Below are positions 56,137-64,000 of a stretch of 64,000 bases of DNA, piece by piece; the first letter of the stretch is position 1; every line of letters starts with the position of its first letter. This DNA is from Hyphomicrobiales bacterium (lineage in GTDB: Bacteria; Pseudomonadota; Alphaproteobacteria; Rhizobiales; Beijerinckiaceae), in the NCBI GenBank assembly GCA_028290285.1, contig JAQGKD010000043.1, positions 62,001 to 126,000 on the forward strand, read 5' to 3'. The notes below the pieces were generated by a model that saw only the letters and a list, made by a program, of their open reading frames with translations, was not told where the DNA came from and did no database searches. A program made the translations under genes and the position numbers.

Positions 56137-56892
56137 TCAGTGCCGCTTGCCGAGATAGGCTTCGCGCACGGCCTCGTTCTCGCGAATCTCCGCCGGTGCG
56201 CCCGTGGCGAGGCAGCGGCCCGCCACGAGCACGCTGACGCGGTCTGCCAGCGCGAAGACCGCGTCCATGTCGTGCTCCACCAGCAGCATGGAATAGGTCC
56301 GCTTCAGCGATTCCAGAATGCGTGTCATTCGCACGCCCTCGGCGCGGCCCATGCCGGCCATGGGCTCGTCGAGCAGCAGGAGGCTCGGGCGCATGGCCAG
56401 CGCCATGGCCAGTTCCAGCTGACGGCGCTCGCCGTGGGAGAGATCGCGCGCGAGCCTGCCTGCGCGATGCGACAGGCCGATTGTATCGAGGGCCTCCCAT
56501 GCGGGGCGCAGCAGTGCGGGGTCGCTCCGGCTTTGACGCCAGAAGCGGAAGCCGTGCCCGTCCTGCGCCTGCACGGCGAAGGCGACGTTCTCCAGCGCGG
56601 TGAAGTCGGGAAAGACTGAGGTGATCTGGAAGGAGCGCGCGATGCCCAGCGCCGCCCTTCGGTGGGGCGGATCGCGGGTGATGTCGCGCCCCTGGAATCG
56701 GATCTCGCCGGAGTCGGGGCTGAGTTCGCCCTGCAGTTGCGCGATCAGCGTCGTCTTGCCCGCCCCGTTGGGGCCGATGAGGGCGTGGGTTTCACCCGTT
56801 GCGATCTCCAGCGTGAGGCCGTCGGTCGCAGCCAACCCGCCGAAGCGCTTGATGAGGTCGGTGACGACGATAATGGGCGGTTTCTCGCTCAT
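56137..56892 (-). CDS. livG: Branched-chain amino acid-type ABC transporter ATP-binding protein LivG
   Basis: A 251-residue ATPase with Walker A GPNGAGKTT, signature LSHGERRQLE and Walker B LLLLDEPMAGM. The longer form with the insert after Walker A identifies LivG rather than LivF. Its start overlaps livM's end by four bases, and livF follows after 10 bases. Confidence 0.93.
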   Translation of the reverse strand: MSEKPPIIVVTDLIKRFGGLAATDGLTLEIATGETHALIGPNGAGKTTLIAQLQGELSPDSGEIRFQGRDITRDPPHRRAALGIARSFQITSVFPDFTALENVAFAVQAQDGHGFRFWRQSRSDPALLRPAWEALDTIGLSHRAGRLARDLSHGERRQLELAMALAMRPSLLLLDEPMAGMGRAEGVRMTRILESLKRTYSMLLVEHDMDAVFALADRVSVLVAGRCLATGAPAEIRENEAVREAYLGKRH

Positions 56893-57932
56893 CGGCGCCC
56901 GCCCGGCAGAAGAGCGCGCAGCCGTCCTGCGAAATCGACGAGGCCACCGCGCAGCAGGACGATGGTGAAGATGATGAGAAGGCCGAGCGGCAATTGCCAG
57001 AACACTGTCCAGCCCGAAAGGAAGGATTGTAGGACTAGGAAGGCGGCAGCTCCGATGACGGGTGCCCAGACCGACGACATGCCGCCCAGCACCGCCATGA
57101 CGACGAGATCGCCAGAGCGGGTCCAGGCCATGTCTGCTGGGCTGACGAAGCCCTGGCCGGTGGCCCAGAGCGCGCCTGCGAGGCCAGCGACTGCGCCCGA
57201 CAGGGTGAAGGCGGCGAGCTTGTAGCGAAGCGGGGGAATGCCCAGTGCGATGGTGCGCCGTTCGTTCTGCGCGGTCGCGCGCAGGATCGTGCCGAAGCGG
57301 CTGCCGACGATGCGTGTGAACAGGCCGATGACGACCGCGAGCGTCCCGAGACAGACGTAATAGAAGGTCACGCGGCGGGTGACGTCAAAGCCTGCGAAAT
57401 CGATTGTGCCTAGAATCTGCAGGCCGTCGTCGCCGCCATATTCCTGCAGTGCGACGAAAAAGTAGTAGAGCATCTGATTGAACGCGAGCGTGATCATGAT
57501 GAAATAGGTGCCCGTCGTTCGCAGGCAAACGAGCCCCGCGAGCAGGGCCGCGCCGGCGGCGGCGAGGATGGCCAACGGGCCGGAGACTGCGAGGTTCGAC
57601 GTGCCCGTCCAGCCGAGCAGCAAGGGTTGCGCGTTGAAATCGTGGAATGAGAGGATCGCGACCGTATAGGCCCCGATGCCGAACAGTCCCGCATGCATCA
57701 GGCTGACGAGTCCGCCGAAGCCGAGTACGAAATTCAGTGCGACGGCGGTTATCGCCAGAATGATGACGCGTGTGAACAGGCGGATCAGGAACGGATTGTC
57801 GAAGGTTTGCGCCAGCGTGGGGACCAGCGCCAGCGCCGCAAGCAGGAGGAGGGGCGCGAGCAGCTTTCGCCTTGGCAGGCGCATGCCATCGGTTTCGAGG
57901 GGCGGCGCGCGGTTTTTATCAGGCGTGGACAC
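56889..57932 (-). CDS. livM: Branched-chain amino acid-type ABC transporter permease LivM
   Basis: A 347-residue permease with about nine hydrophobic segments and the conserved LNFVLGFGGLVSLMHAGLFG motif of the LivM family. It overlaps livH by 14 bases and livG by four bases. Confidence 0.93.
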   Translation of the reverse strand: MSTPDKNRAPPLETDGMRLPRRKLLAPLLLLAALALVPTLAQTFDNPFLIRLFTRVIILAITAVALNFVLGFGGLVSLMHAGLFGIGAYTVAILSFHDFNAQPLLLGWTGTSNLAVSGPLAILAAAGAALLAGLVCLRTTGTYFIMITLAFNQMLYYFFVALQEYGGDDGLQILGTIDFAGFDVTRRVTFYYVCLGTLAVVIGLFTRIVGSRFGTILRATAQNERRTIALGIPPLRYKLAAFTLSGAVAGLAGALWATGQGFVSPADMAWTRSGDLVVMAVLGGMSSVWAPVIGAAAFLVLQSFLSGWTVFWQLPLGLLIIFTIVLLRGGLVDFAGRLRALLPGGRR

Positions 57933-58791
57933 TGAACAATCCTCTTGGCCGCCACGCGAGAATCAACGCCATCAGCATGAATATTGCCATGCTGCCCAGA
58001 GCCGGGGGCAGGAGCACGCGGCCGAATGTATCGACGATGCCGATCATGAGGGCTGCAATGAAGGCGCCGCGGATCGAGCCGATGCCGCCGATGACGGTCA
58101 CGACGAGGGCGAGGATCAGGATCGGCTCGCCCATGCCCACCTGTACGGCTGTGATCGGTCCCGCCATCGCGCCCGCGAGGCCCGCCAGTGCCGCGCCCGC
58201 CGCGAAAACCATCGCGAAGAGCACCCCCACATCGACACCGAGCGCCGAGGCCATCGGCCTGTTGCTGGCGCCCGCGCGAATTTTCATGCCGATGCGCGTG
58301 TGCACGACGAGGACGTAGAGCGCCAGCGCGACGAGCAGGCCCACGCCGAGAATGACGAGCCTGAAGGCGGGATAAAACACGTCTGGCAGCAGTTCGATGG
58401 AGCCGCCGAGGGCGCCCGGCAGTGGCAGTGGCACAGGCACGACACCCCAGACCATGCGTGCGAGGTCGTTGAACACGAGGATCAGCCCGAAGGTGACGAG
58501 CACCTGATCGAGATGGCTGCGCGCGTAGAAACGCCTGAGAACAAGCCGTTCCAGCACAAGACCGCAGAGCGCGGTGGCAGGCAGGGCGAGCAGCACGCCC
58601 GTCCAGAAATTACCCGTCAGCTTGACGAACATGGCCGCGAAAAACGCGCCCGCCATGTAGAGCGAGCCATGCGCGAGGTTGATCAGGTTCATGATGCCGA
58701 ACACGAGCGTCAGACCGGCCGACATCAGGAAGAGCATCACGCCCAGCTGAATGCCGTTGAGCGTCTGTTCGATCAGCAATGTGCTGGGCAT
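57919..58791 (-). CDS. livH: Branched-chain amino acid-type ABC transporter permease LivH
   Basis: A 290-residue permease. The typical start reads TLNGIQLGVMLFLMSAGLTL and GIMNLINLAHGSLYMAGAF, and about eight membrane helices follow. It lies 24 bases after the binding-protein gene and overlaps livM. Confidence 0.93.
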   Translation of the reverse strand: MPSTLLIEQTLNGIQLGVMLFLMSAGLTLVFGIMNLINLAHGSLYMAGAFFAAMFVKLTGNFWTGVLLALPATALCGLVLERLVLRRFYARSHLDQVLVTFGLILVFNDLARMVWGVVPVPLPLPGALGGSIELLPDVFYPAFRLVILGVGLLVALALYVLVVHTRIGMKIRAGASNRPMASALGVDVGVLFAMVFAAGAALAGLAGAMAGPITAVQVGMGEPILILALVVTVIGGIGSIRGAFIAALMIGIVDTFGRVLLPPALGSMAIFMLMALILAWRPRGLFSVHA

Positions 58792-58815
58792 GAGACCTCC
58801 AGCGCGGGATGCGCG

Positions 58816-60015
58816 TCAGTCGTCGCGCATCTTGCACTCGCCGGAATAGGCGTCCGTCAGGCCTTCCTTGATCGTGCTGCGAAGTGCCGCGACGGGGCGT
58901 CCCTTCGCGTCCTTGTCGATCTGCACGAGGTAATAGTTCTGAATGGGGAAATGGTTCGAGTTGAACTTGAAGCTGCCACGGATGGAGTCGAACTTGACGT
59001 TTTCGAGCGCCTTGCGGAACGCGGGCTTGTTCTCGATCTTGCCGTCGATGCTCTTGATCGCGGCATCGAGCAGGCGCGTCGTGTCATAGGCGAGCGCGGC
59101 ATAAGGCGAGGGAATGCGGCCGTAGGTCTTTTCGTAATTGGCGGCGAAGTCCTTGCTCGGCTGATTGTCGAGATATTCGCTCCAGAGAGCGCCGGTGTAC
59201 ATGCCCATGGCGGCCTCACCCAGGGCGGGCAGGATCGTCTGGTCCACGGTGGCCGCACCGGCATAGAGCGGGATCTGATCCTTCAGGCCTGCCTGCGTGT
59301 ATTGCTTGACGAAATTGATGCCCATGCCGCCCGGATAGAAAAACACCACGGCATCGGGCTTGGCAGCGCGGATCTGCGCAATCTCGGCGGAATAATCGAG
59401 CTGACCGAAAGTCGTGTAGACCTCGGCCGAAACGCCGCCCTTGAAGTAGCGCTTGAAGCCGGTGAGCATATCCTTGCCGGCTGGGTAGTTGGGTGCCATC
59501 AGGTAGACGTTCTTGAGGCCCTTCTCCTGCATGTAGATGCCGAGGCCCTCGTAAATTGCGTCGTTCTGGAATGAGGCCGCGAAGAAATGCGGGTTGCACT
59601 GGCGTCCTGCAAGCTGCGAGGGGCCCGCATTGGTGCTGACGTAGAACGCGCCGGAATCCAGCACCGGCTTTGTGATGGCCAGCAGCACGTTGGAGAAATT
59701 CACGCCGGTGACGATCTGCACGCGGTCGCTGTCGATCATCTTGTCCACGACCTGACGGCCGACATCGGGCGCAGCCTGATCGTCGCCATAGACGACCTGC
59801 ACGGCGCGGCCACCAAGCTTGTTGCCGGTGGCCTCGAGGCCGAGCTTGAAGCCGTTGGCGAGTTCCTGGCCCAGCACGCCCTGCGGTCCCGACATGGTGG
59901 AGATGAAGCCGATCTTGATCGGCTCCTGCGCCAAGGCTCCCGTGGTCAAGGCGCCCGTCGTCAGGACGGAGCCGAGCGCGAGGCTCATGGCGCAGAGCTG
60001 CAGTGCGTGTTTCAT
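58816..60015 (-). CDS. ABC transporter substrate-binding protein (LivK-like, type 1 fold)
   Basis: A 399-residue periplasmic binding protein with a signal peptide (MKHALQLCAMSLALGSVL, cleavage near GALAQEP). The mature part starts IKIGFISTMSGPQGVLGQE, as in binding proteins for aromatic acids and amino acids. ATG at 60015 has GGGAGG 4 bases upstream. First gene of the liv-type operon, divergent from the flavin hydroxylase. Confidence 0.93.
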   Translation of the reverse strand: MKHALQLCAMSLALGSVLTTGALTTGALAQEPIKIGFISTMSGPQGVLGQELANGFKLGLEATGNKLGGRAVQVVYGDDQAAPDVGRQVVDKMIDSDRVQIVTGVNFSNVLLAITKPVLDSGAFYVSTNAGPSQLAGRQCNPHFFAASFQNDAIYEGLGIYMQEKGLKNVYLMAPNYPAGKDMLTGFKRYFKGGVSAEVYTTFGQLDYSAEIAQIRAAKPDAVVFFYPGGMGINFVKQYTQAGLKDQIPLYAGAATVDQTILPALGEAAMGMYTGALWSEYLDNQPSKDFAANYEKTYGRIPSPYAALAYDTTRLLDAAIKSIDGKIENKPAFRKALENVKFDSIRGSFKFNSNHFPIQNYYLVQIDKDAKGRPVAALRSTIKEGLTDAYSGECKMRDD

Positions 60016-60217
60016 AGTACCTCCCGAACGTTGCTTTTTCAGGCGTTCTTCGCCGCCCCTTGGTTGGGCGCAATGATGGGCGGTATCGCCGCGCCGCTCA
60101 AGCGAAAAGCAGCCTCCGGCCTTCGACTTTCGTCCAGCGCAAGCGTGTGGTTGCACGCGGCGCGTCCGGCTGATTATGTCTGGGCTAACAAAAACTACGA
60201 GGGAGCGCGACGGGGTC

Positions 60218-61414
60218 ATGCGGGACAGGACTATTCTCATTGTCGGAGGCGGCATCGGCGGCCTTTGCACCGCGCTTGCGCTGGGGCAGGCGGGCTGGAA
60301 TGTGCGCGTGCTGGAACAGGCCCCGCAATTCGGCGCCATCGGCTACGGCATCCAACTCGGCCCCAACGTGGTGCCGATGCTGGCGCGCATCGGTGTCGCC
60401 GAGCGTGTGCTCGCGGCCAGCGTGCTGCCCGGCAATGTCTGGATGCTGGATGCGCTGACGGGGCAGGCGGTCACGTGCGTAAGGACCGACGAGGCGTTCC
60501 GCGAGCGCTATGGCGCGCCCTACATCGTCATACACCGCGTCGATCTGCATAATATTCTCGTCGACGCCTGCCGGGCGGTGCCGGGCGTGCATCTCGACGA
60601 GGATGCCGCCGTCACCGGCTTCGAGGATCAGGGCGATCATGTCGTCGTGACGACGCAGGACGGGCGACGCATCGAGGGCGCCATCGTGATCGGCGCGGAC
60701 GGTATTCGTTCGCGCATCCGCACGCAGATCCTTGGTACGAGCGAGCCTGTACCGACGGGATATGTCGCGCACCGTACGATCGTGCCCATCGAGAAAGCGC
60801 CGAAGCAGATCCCGCTCGACGATGTCGTGCTGTGGGGCGGGCCGGGCTTTCACATCGTCCATTATCCGTTGCGGAGCAGCACAATCTTCAACATCGTCGC
60901 GGTGTTCCAGACCGAGACCTTCGCGCAGAAGGGCGATGTCGAGAGTTACCGCGCAGAATTGCAGCGTACATATGCCAACGCGCATCCGGCGATGCGCGAG
61001 ATGATCGCACTGCTCGATCTCGAACGGCGCTGGCCCATCGGGGATCGTCCGCCGCAGCGAGGCTGGTCGAAGGGCAGGGCGGTGCTGATGGGCGACGCCG
61101 CCCATGCGACGCTGCAATCGCTGGCGCAGGGCGCTGGCATGGCTATCGAGGATGCGATCATTCTCTCGGCGCTGATCGACGATTGCGGCGGTGATTATCC
61201 GGCTGCTTTCCGCACTTTCGAGAGCGAGCGGCTGGTTCGGACGGCGCGCGTGCAGATGGAATCCCGCTTCCTGTGGGAGCATTTCTATCACACGGGCGAC
61301 GTGGAAACTCAGGTGCGCAACGCAACCGAGGCTGCCCGCAGCGTCGAGGATGTGTGGGAGTGCCTGGACTGGCTTTACAAGGGCGCTGTCGTGCCGGTTG
61401 GGAAGGGCGGCTGA
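60218..61414 (+). CDS. FAD-dependent aromatic hydroxylase (3-hydroxybenzoate 6-hydroxylase-like)
   Basis: A 398-residue class A flavoprotein monooxygenase: GGGIGGLCTALAL at the N-terminus, the DG region GADGIRSRIRTQ (about 165) and the FAD-ribityl motif LMGDAAHATLQSLAQGAGMA (about 290-310). The pattern HIVHYPLRSSTIFNIVAVF resembles 3-hydroxybenzoate 6-hydroxylase, which yields gentisate; related 6-hydroxynicotinate and salicylate enzymes cannot be excluded. No gentisate dioxygenase gene is in the window. ATG at 60218 is preferred over 60176. Divergent from the importer. Confidence 0.85.
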   Translation: MRDRTILIVGGGIGGLCTALALGQAGWNVRVLEQAPQFGAIGYGIQLGPNVVPMLARIGVAERVLAASVLPGNVWMLDALTGQAVTCVRTDEAFRERYGAPYIVIHRVDLHNILVDACRAVPGVHLDEDAAVTGFEDQGDHVVVTTQDGRRIEGAIVIGADGIRSRIRTQILGTSEPVPTGYVAHRTIVPIEKAPKQIPLDDVVLWGGPGFHIVHYPLRSSTIFNIVAVFQTETFAQKGDVESYRAELQRTYANAHPAMREMIALLDLERRWPIGDRPPQRGWSKGRAVLMGDAAHATLQSLAQGAGMAIEDAIILSALIDDCGGDYPAAFRTFESERLVRTARVQMESRFLWEHFYHTGDVETQVRNATEAARSVEDVWECLDWLYKGAVVPVGKGG

Positions 61415-61421
61415 ATTGCTG

Positions 61422-61505
61422 CCGTCATTGGGAGCGAAGCGAAGCAATCCAATACGGTCTTGCGACTACTGGATTGACGCGTCGCCTCGCTCCTCGCAAT
61501 GACGG
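61422..61505. repeat. Palindromic repeat of the CGTCATTG type
   Basis: CCGTCATTGGGAGCGAAGCG at the left pairs imperfectly with the right half ending TCGCAATGACGG. A central ATCCAATA...CTGGATTG pair is included. Such elements are abundant between genes of rhizobia. It lies 7 bases after the hydroxylase stop. Confidence 0.8.
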
Positions 61506-61523
61506 ATGTGCGATGCCAGACGC

Positions 61524-62498
61524 CTATTTCCTGGCTGGCGCCGGGATCTGGATCAGCTCGGCAAGCTGTTCCTTGGTGAGCGGCGCTGCCGCGTACTTAT
61601 ACGTCACGGCGTCCTTCATGATCTTGTCCAGGCCGATGATCTTGTCGGGCTCCACGGCATCCCGGGGGAAGAAGTCGTCCCGTGAGCGCTTTGCGAGTTC
61701 CGGCGTGATATTAAGCCAGTCCGCGTAGACCTTCAGCGAAGCCGGGTCCGTGTACATGTAGTTCACCGTCTCGCGATATGCGTCCATGTAGCGGGCGACG
61801 GCGTCCTTGCGCGTGGTGAGGGTGTTCACGTTGGTCGCGATCACGCGCACCGTCTGCTCCTTGAAGGAGGTGTCGTTGCCGTTGGCGAGCACGCGGATCT
61901 TCTTCTGATCGATCAGATCGATGCCGAAGGGCGGCGCCGCCCAGCCGATGTCGACCTGGCCCGACATGACCTGCGTCAGAGATGCCGATGGGCTGCCGGT
62001 GGCCGTGGGCTTGGCCTTCATGCCCTTTTCGCTGATGAAGGCATTGACGATGCCCTGCGTCGAGGAACCCGCCGTCGAATAGGACACCGTCTTGCCCTCG
62101 GTATCGGCGAGGTTCTTGATCGTCGAATCCGCGCGCACGTACCAGAAAAGATCCGCCGCGCCGGTGTTCTCGGCGCCGATGATGCGGACCGGCGCGCCTT
62201 TCGAGAAGGCGCCCACCGCGCCGAGGCTGCCGATGGCGACGCCGATATCGACGGAGCCGCTGATGACGGCCTGCTGCGTCTCGCCGCTTCCCTGCGTGTA
62301 GAGGATGTCGAGCGTTATGCCGTGTTTCTTGAAGATGCCGGCGCGCTGGCCGATCTCGGAGACCGACGAATCCCAGTTGCCGCGCTGGCCGACTGCGACC
62401 TTGAACGTGTCGTCCGCGCGGGCATGCGTGGGGAAAAGCATTTGCGCGGAGAGCAGAAGCACCCCGGCTGCGGCCAATCGGCCTGTGGTCCTGACCAT
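61524..62498 (-). CDS. ABC-type substrate-binding protein (NMT1/TauA-like), orphan copy 2
   Basis: A 324-residue periplasmic protein with a signal peptide (cleavage near HARADDT). It is a close relative of the protein at 38178-39152: both share KVAVGQRGNWD/KIAVGQRGNWD, AGIFKKHGI and LDILYTQGSGETQQAVIS. ATG at 62498 has GGGAG upstream. No ATPase or permease of its own type is nearby. It lies between an aromatic hydroxylase and a Rieske oxygenase, so an aromatic acid ligand is plausible. Confidence 0.9.
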   Translation of the reverse strand: MVRTTGRLAAAGVLLLSAQMLFPTHARADDTFKVAVGQRGNWDSSVSEIGQRAGIFKKHGITLDILYTQGSGETQQAVISGSVDIGVAIGSLGAVGAFSKGAPVRIIGAENTGAADLFWYVRADSTIKNLADTEGKTVSYSTAGSSTQGIVNAFISEKGMKAKPTATGSPSASLTQVMSGQVDIGWAAPPFGIDLIDQKKIRVLANGNDTSFKEQTVRVIATNVNTLTTRKDAVARYMDAYRETVNYMYTDPASLKVYADWLNITPELAKRSRDDFFPRDAVEPDKIIGLDKIMKDAVTYKYAAAPLTKEQLAELIQIPAPARK

Positions 62499-62624
62499 TG
62501 TTTCACTCCCGTTCGACTGTGCCGCCTTTGGGCGATCTGTCGCGCATCGTTTCCGAAAGCCGTGCAAAAAGCCAGCGGCTCAGCCTCTTTTTGAGGGGCT
62601 GAGCCGGGAGTCTAGCCGAACTGC

Positions 62625-63935
62625 TTATTCTGCGGCGACCTCCGAGCGGTCGCCTTCGGGCGCGGGATGAGCGCCAGACAGCGTGCGCCAGTCCGTGGTC
62701 TTGGGGACGATGCCCTCATAGGAGCGCAGGCGGGCGCGCTCGGCGGCCGTCATCTGCGTGCCGATGGCGGGAGCGCCTTCCATGAACCGTTGCACGGCCT
62801 CGACCATTGTGCGGCGGAACTGCACGATGGCGAGATCGCTTGCGCCGAGCCGTTCGTCGGATCGGTTGGCGATGGGACCCATCGTCTCCCACATCGCAAT
62901 GTCCTGATTGGGGAAGCCGCGAATGCCGGTGAAATTGCCGAGCCGCATGGCCTGCCGGTCCTGGCCGAAATTCTGCTCCATGCCCTGAAGCTTGTGGTAG
63001 GTGCGGTCGAGATCGATGCCGATCTGCTGCCCCGTGAACTTGCGCCACGCTTCCTGATCGACGCCTTCCTGCTCACCGCCGTTGCTCCAGGCCATGAGGT
63101 AGAGCGTCGAATGCGTGTCATCGACGGGCATGTTCATCTGCGTGACATTGTAGACATTGTTGGGCGGGATGATCACGGTGATCGGCGCGACGTAGAGCGT
63201 TACCCGGAGGTAGTCATGCGTCTGCGATTGCGCGATGGGCTTGCGCACCGCGACGTAGTGGAAGCCGAAGGGCGTTTCCTCGGCCAGCAGGCGCGGCGAC
63301 TTGTCGGTCGAGGGGCGCTGCCATGCCGTCCCCGTCGCGGTGCAGGCGTTCACCTTCGCGGGCGGCATGTCGGTCGAGTGGAGGCTCGATGAATGCGCGC
63401 TGTCGATCGCTCCTTCCAGCGCTTGTGCCCAATTGCAATTGACCTGCACCTTCAGGATGCTGACGCGAGCCGTTTCGGACGGTGCGAAGAGAGGCGCCTC
63501 GAATTCCGGCATGGTTTCGGCAGCGCCCATATAGACCCAGACGAAGCCACCGGCTTCGCGCACGGGATAGGCCTTGTGCTTCACCTTCTCCGCGAAGCCG
63601 CTGCCCGGCGGCTCTGAAGACATTTCGAGCACATTGCCCTCAACGTCCATTTTCCAGCCGTGATAGAGGCAGCGCAGACCGCATTCCTCGTTGCGGCCAT
63701 AGAAAAGCGATGCGCGGCGATGGGGGCACATTTCGTCCATCACACCCACGCGGCCATCCGTGTCGCGGAAGGCGACGAGGTTTTCGCCGAGAATGCGCAC
63801 GCGGACGGGATCGCAATCGTTTTCAGCGACTTCTTCGCTCAGGCAGGCCGGCAGCCAGTATTGGCGCATCAGCTTGCCCATGGGCGCGTCGCCTTCGACA
63901 CGGCACAACAGATCGTTCTCGTGGTCGGTCAGCAT
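62625..63935 (-). CDS. Rieske ring-hydroxylating oxygenase, phthalate 4,5-dioxygenase-like alpha subunit
   Basis: A 436-residue oxygenase. The Rieske cluster ligands are CPHR (about 70-73) and CLYHGW (about 89-94). The catalytic iron site is suggested by EGAIDSAHSSSLHS (Asp, His, His). The layout, with no small beta subunit, resembles phthalate 4,5-dioxygenase and other one-component-type alpha subunits. The reductase partner is not in the window. A matching reductase may lie beyond 64000. Confidence 0.88.
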   Translation of the reverse strand: MLTDHENDLLCRVEGDAPMGKLMRQYWLPACLSEEVAENDCDPVRVRILGENLVAFRDTDGRVGVMDEMCPHRRASLFYGRNEECGLRCLYHGWKMDVEGNVLEMSSEPPGSGFAEKVKHKAYPVREAGGFVWVYMGAAETMPEFEAPLFAPSETARVSILKVQVNCNWAQALEGAIDSAHSSSLHSTDMPPAKVNACTATGTAWQRPSTDKSPRLLAEETPFGFHYVAVRKPIAQSQTHDYLRVTLYVAPITVIIPPNNVYNVTQMNMPVDDTHSTLYLMAWSNGGEQEGVDQEAWRKFTGQQIGIDLDRTYHKLQGMEQNFGQDRQAMRLGNFTGIRGFPNQDIAMWETMGPIANRSDERLGASDLAIVQFRRTMVEAVQRFMEGAPAIGTQMTAAERARLRSYEGIVPKTTDWRTLSGAHPAPEGDRSEVAAE

Positions 63936-64000
63936 GGTGTCTCTCCCGATCCCGGCCGTGGCGGGGTTTGTCTTAGTTATCTAAAACGCTAAAAGGAGCC
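63936..64000. promoter_or_regulatory. Upstream region of the Rieske oxygenase gene (right edge)
   Basis: The last 65 bases lie before the minus-strand ATG at 63935, with GGGAGAGACACC as a ribosome-binding site. The A+T-rich TTAGTTATCTAAAACG at about 63973-63988 could be part of a promoter or operator. The sequence ends here. Confidence 0.4.

Noticed and set aside
57676..59574. 632-codon plus-strand frame across livM, livH and the binding-protein gene
   Set aside because: It spans three real genes of the opposite strand that all have clear motifs; its composition is typical of an antisense shadow.

Overview
The window looks like a chromosomal segment of an alphaproteobacterium of the order Hyphomicrobiales (Rhizobiales); I cannot fix the family. 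The evidence is the high G+C content, the order of housekeeping genes (dapA-smpB; rpoZ-rsh; pyrE, pdxJ-acpS-lepB-rnc-era-recO-parC; glyA-nrdR-ribD-ribE-ribH-nusB-thiL; plsX-fabH-ihfA-merR-tRNA-Pro) and several rhizobial hallmarks: a bifunctional Rsh enzyme, an LdtR-LdtP pair, Bpt, and a K+-independent H+-pyrophosphatase.

Layout. 1-6.4 kb: edge of an exported protein gene, dapA, smpB, a family 5 uracil-DNA glycosylase, a NYN-domain protein, rpoZ and rsh. 6.4-14.6 kb: an accessory block that starts with a palindromic repeat. It holds tricarballylate oxidation genes (tcuB, tcuA) with a divergent GntR regulator, two coupled DUF2382 stress proteins, an exported NTF2-like protein and a one-gene ABC exporter. 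14.6-25.5 kb: the pyrE to parC core block, then bpt, an RDD membrane protein and a site-2 protease with CBS domains. 25.5-31.3 kb: a BrnT/BrnA toxin-antitoxin pair, hemB, an ACMSD-like amidohydrolase, and the regulator LdtR with its L,D-transpeptidase. 31.5-38.1 kb: glycine, riboflavin and thiamine genes, interrupted by an outer-membrane beta-barrel gene that seems to have lost its 5' end at a junction with ribE. 38.2-42.1 kb: an orphan substrate-binding protein, a cysteine hydrolase, a carboxymuconolactone-decarboxylase-like protein and thiM. 42.4-49.8 kb: hppA, bamE, a cytochrome bc1 chaperone, a YceD protein, plsX, fabH, ihfA and a MerR regulator. 49.9-53.5 kb: tRNA-Pro(GGG), followed by a lower-G+C islet with a frameshifted acyltransferase, then small stress-type genes. 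54-64 kb: a YegD-like Hsp70, a complete branched-chain-amino-acid-type ABC importer, a 3-hydroxybenzoate 6-hydroxylase-like flavoprotein, a second orphan substrate-binding protein and a phthalate-dioxygenase-like Rieske oxygenase.

The 54-64 kb block reads as a locus for uptake and ring hydroxylation of an aromatic acid whose identity the sequence does not give. I saw no CRISPR array, prophage or intact insertion sequence. The observations most worth following are the ribE/outer-membrane junction, the aromatic locus with its duplicated orphan binding protein, the LdtR promoter palindromes, the N-terminally short BrnT with a possibly leaderless promoter, and a dispersed composite palindromic repeat present in three copies.
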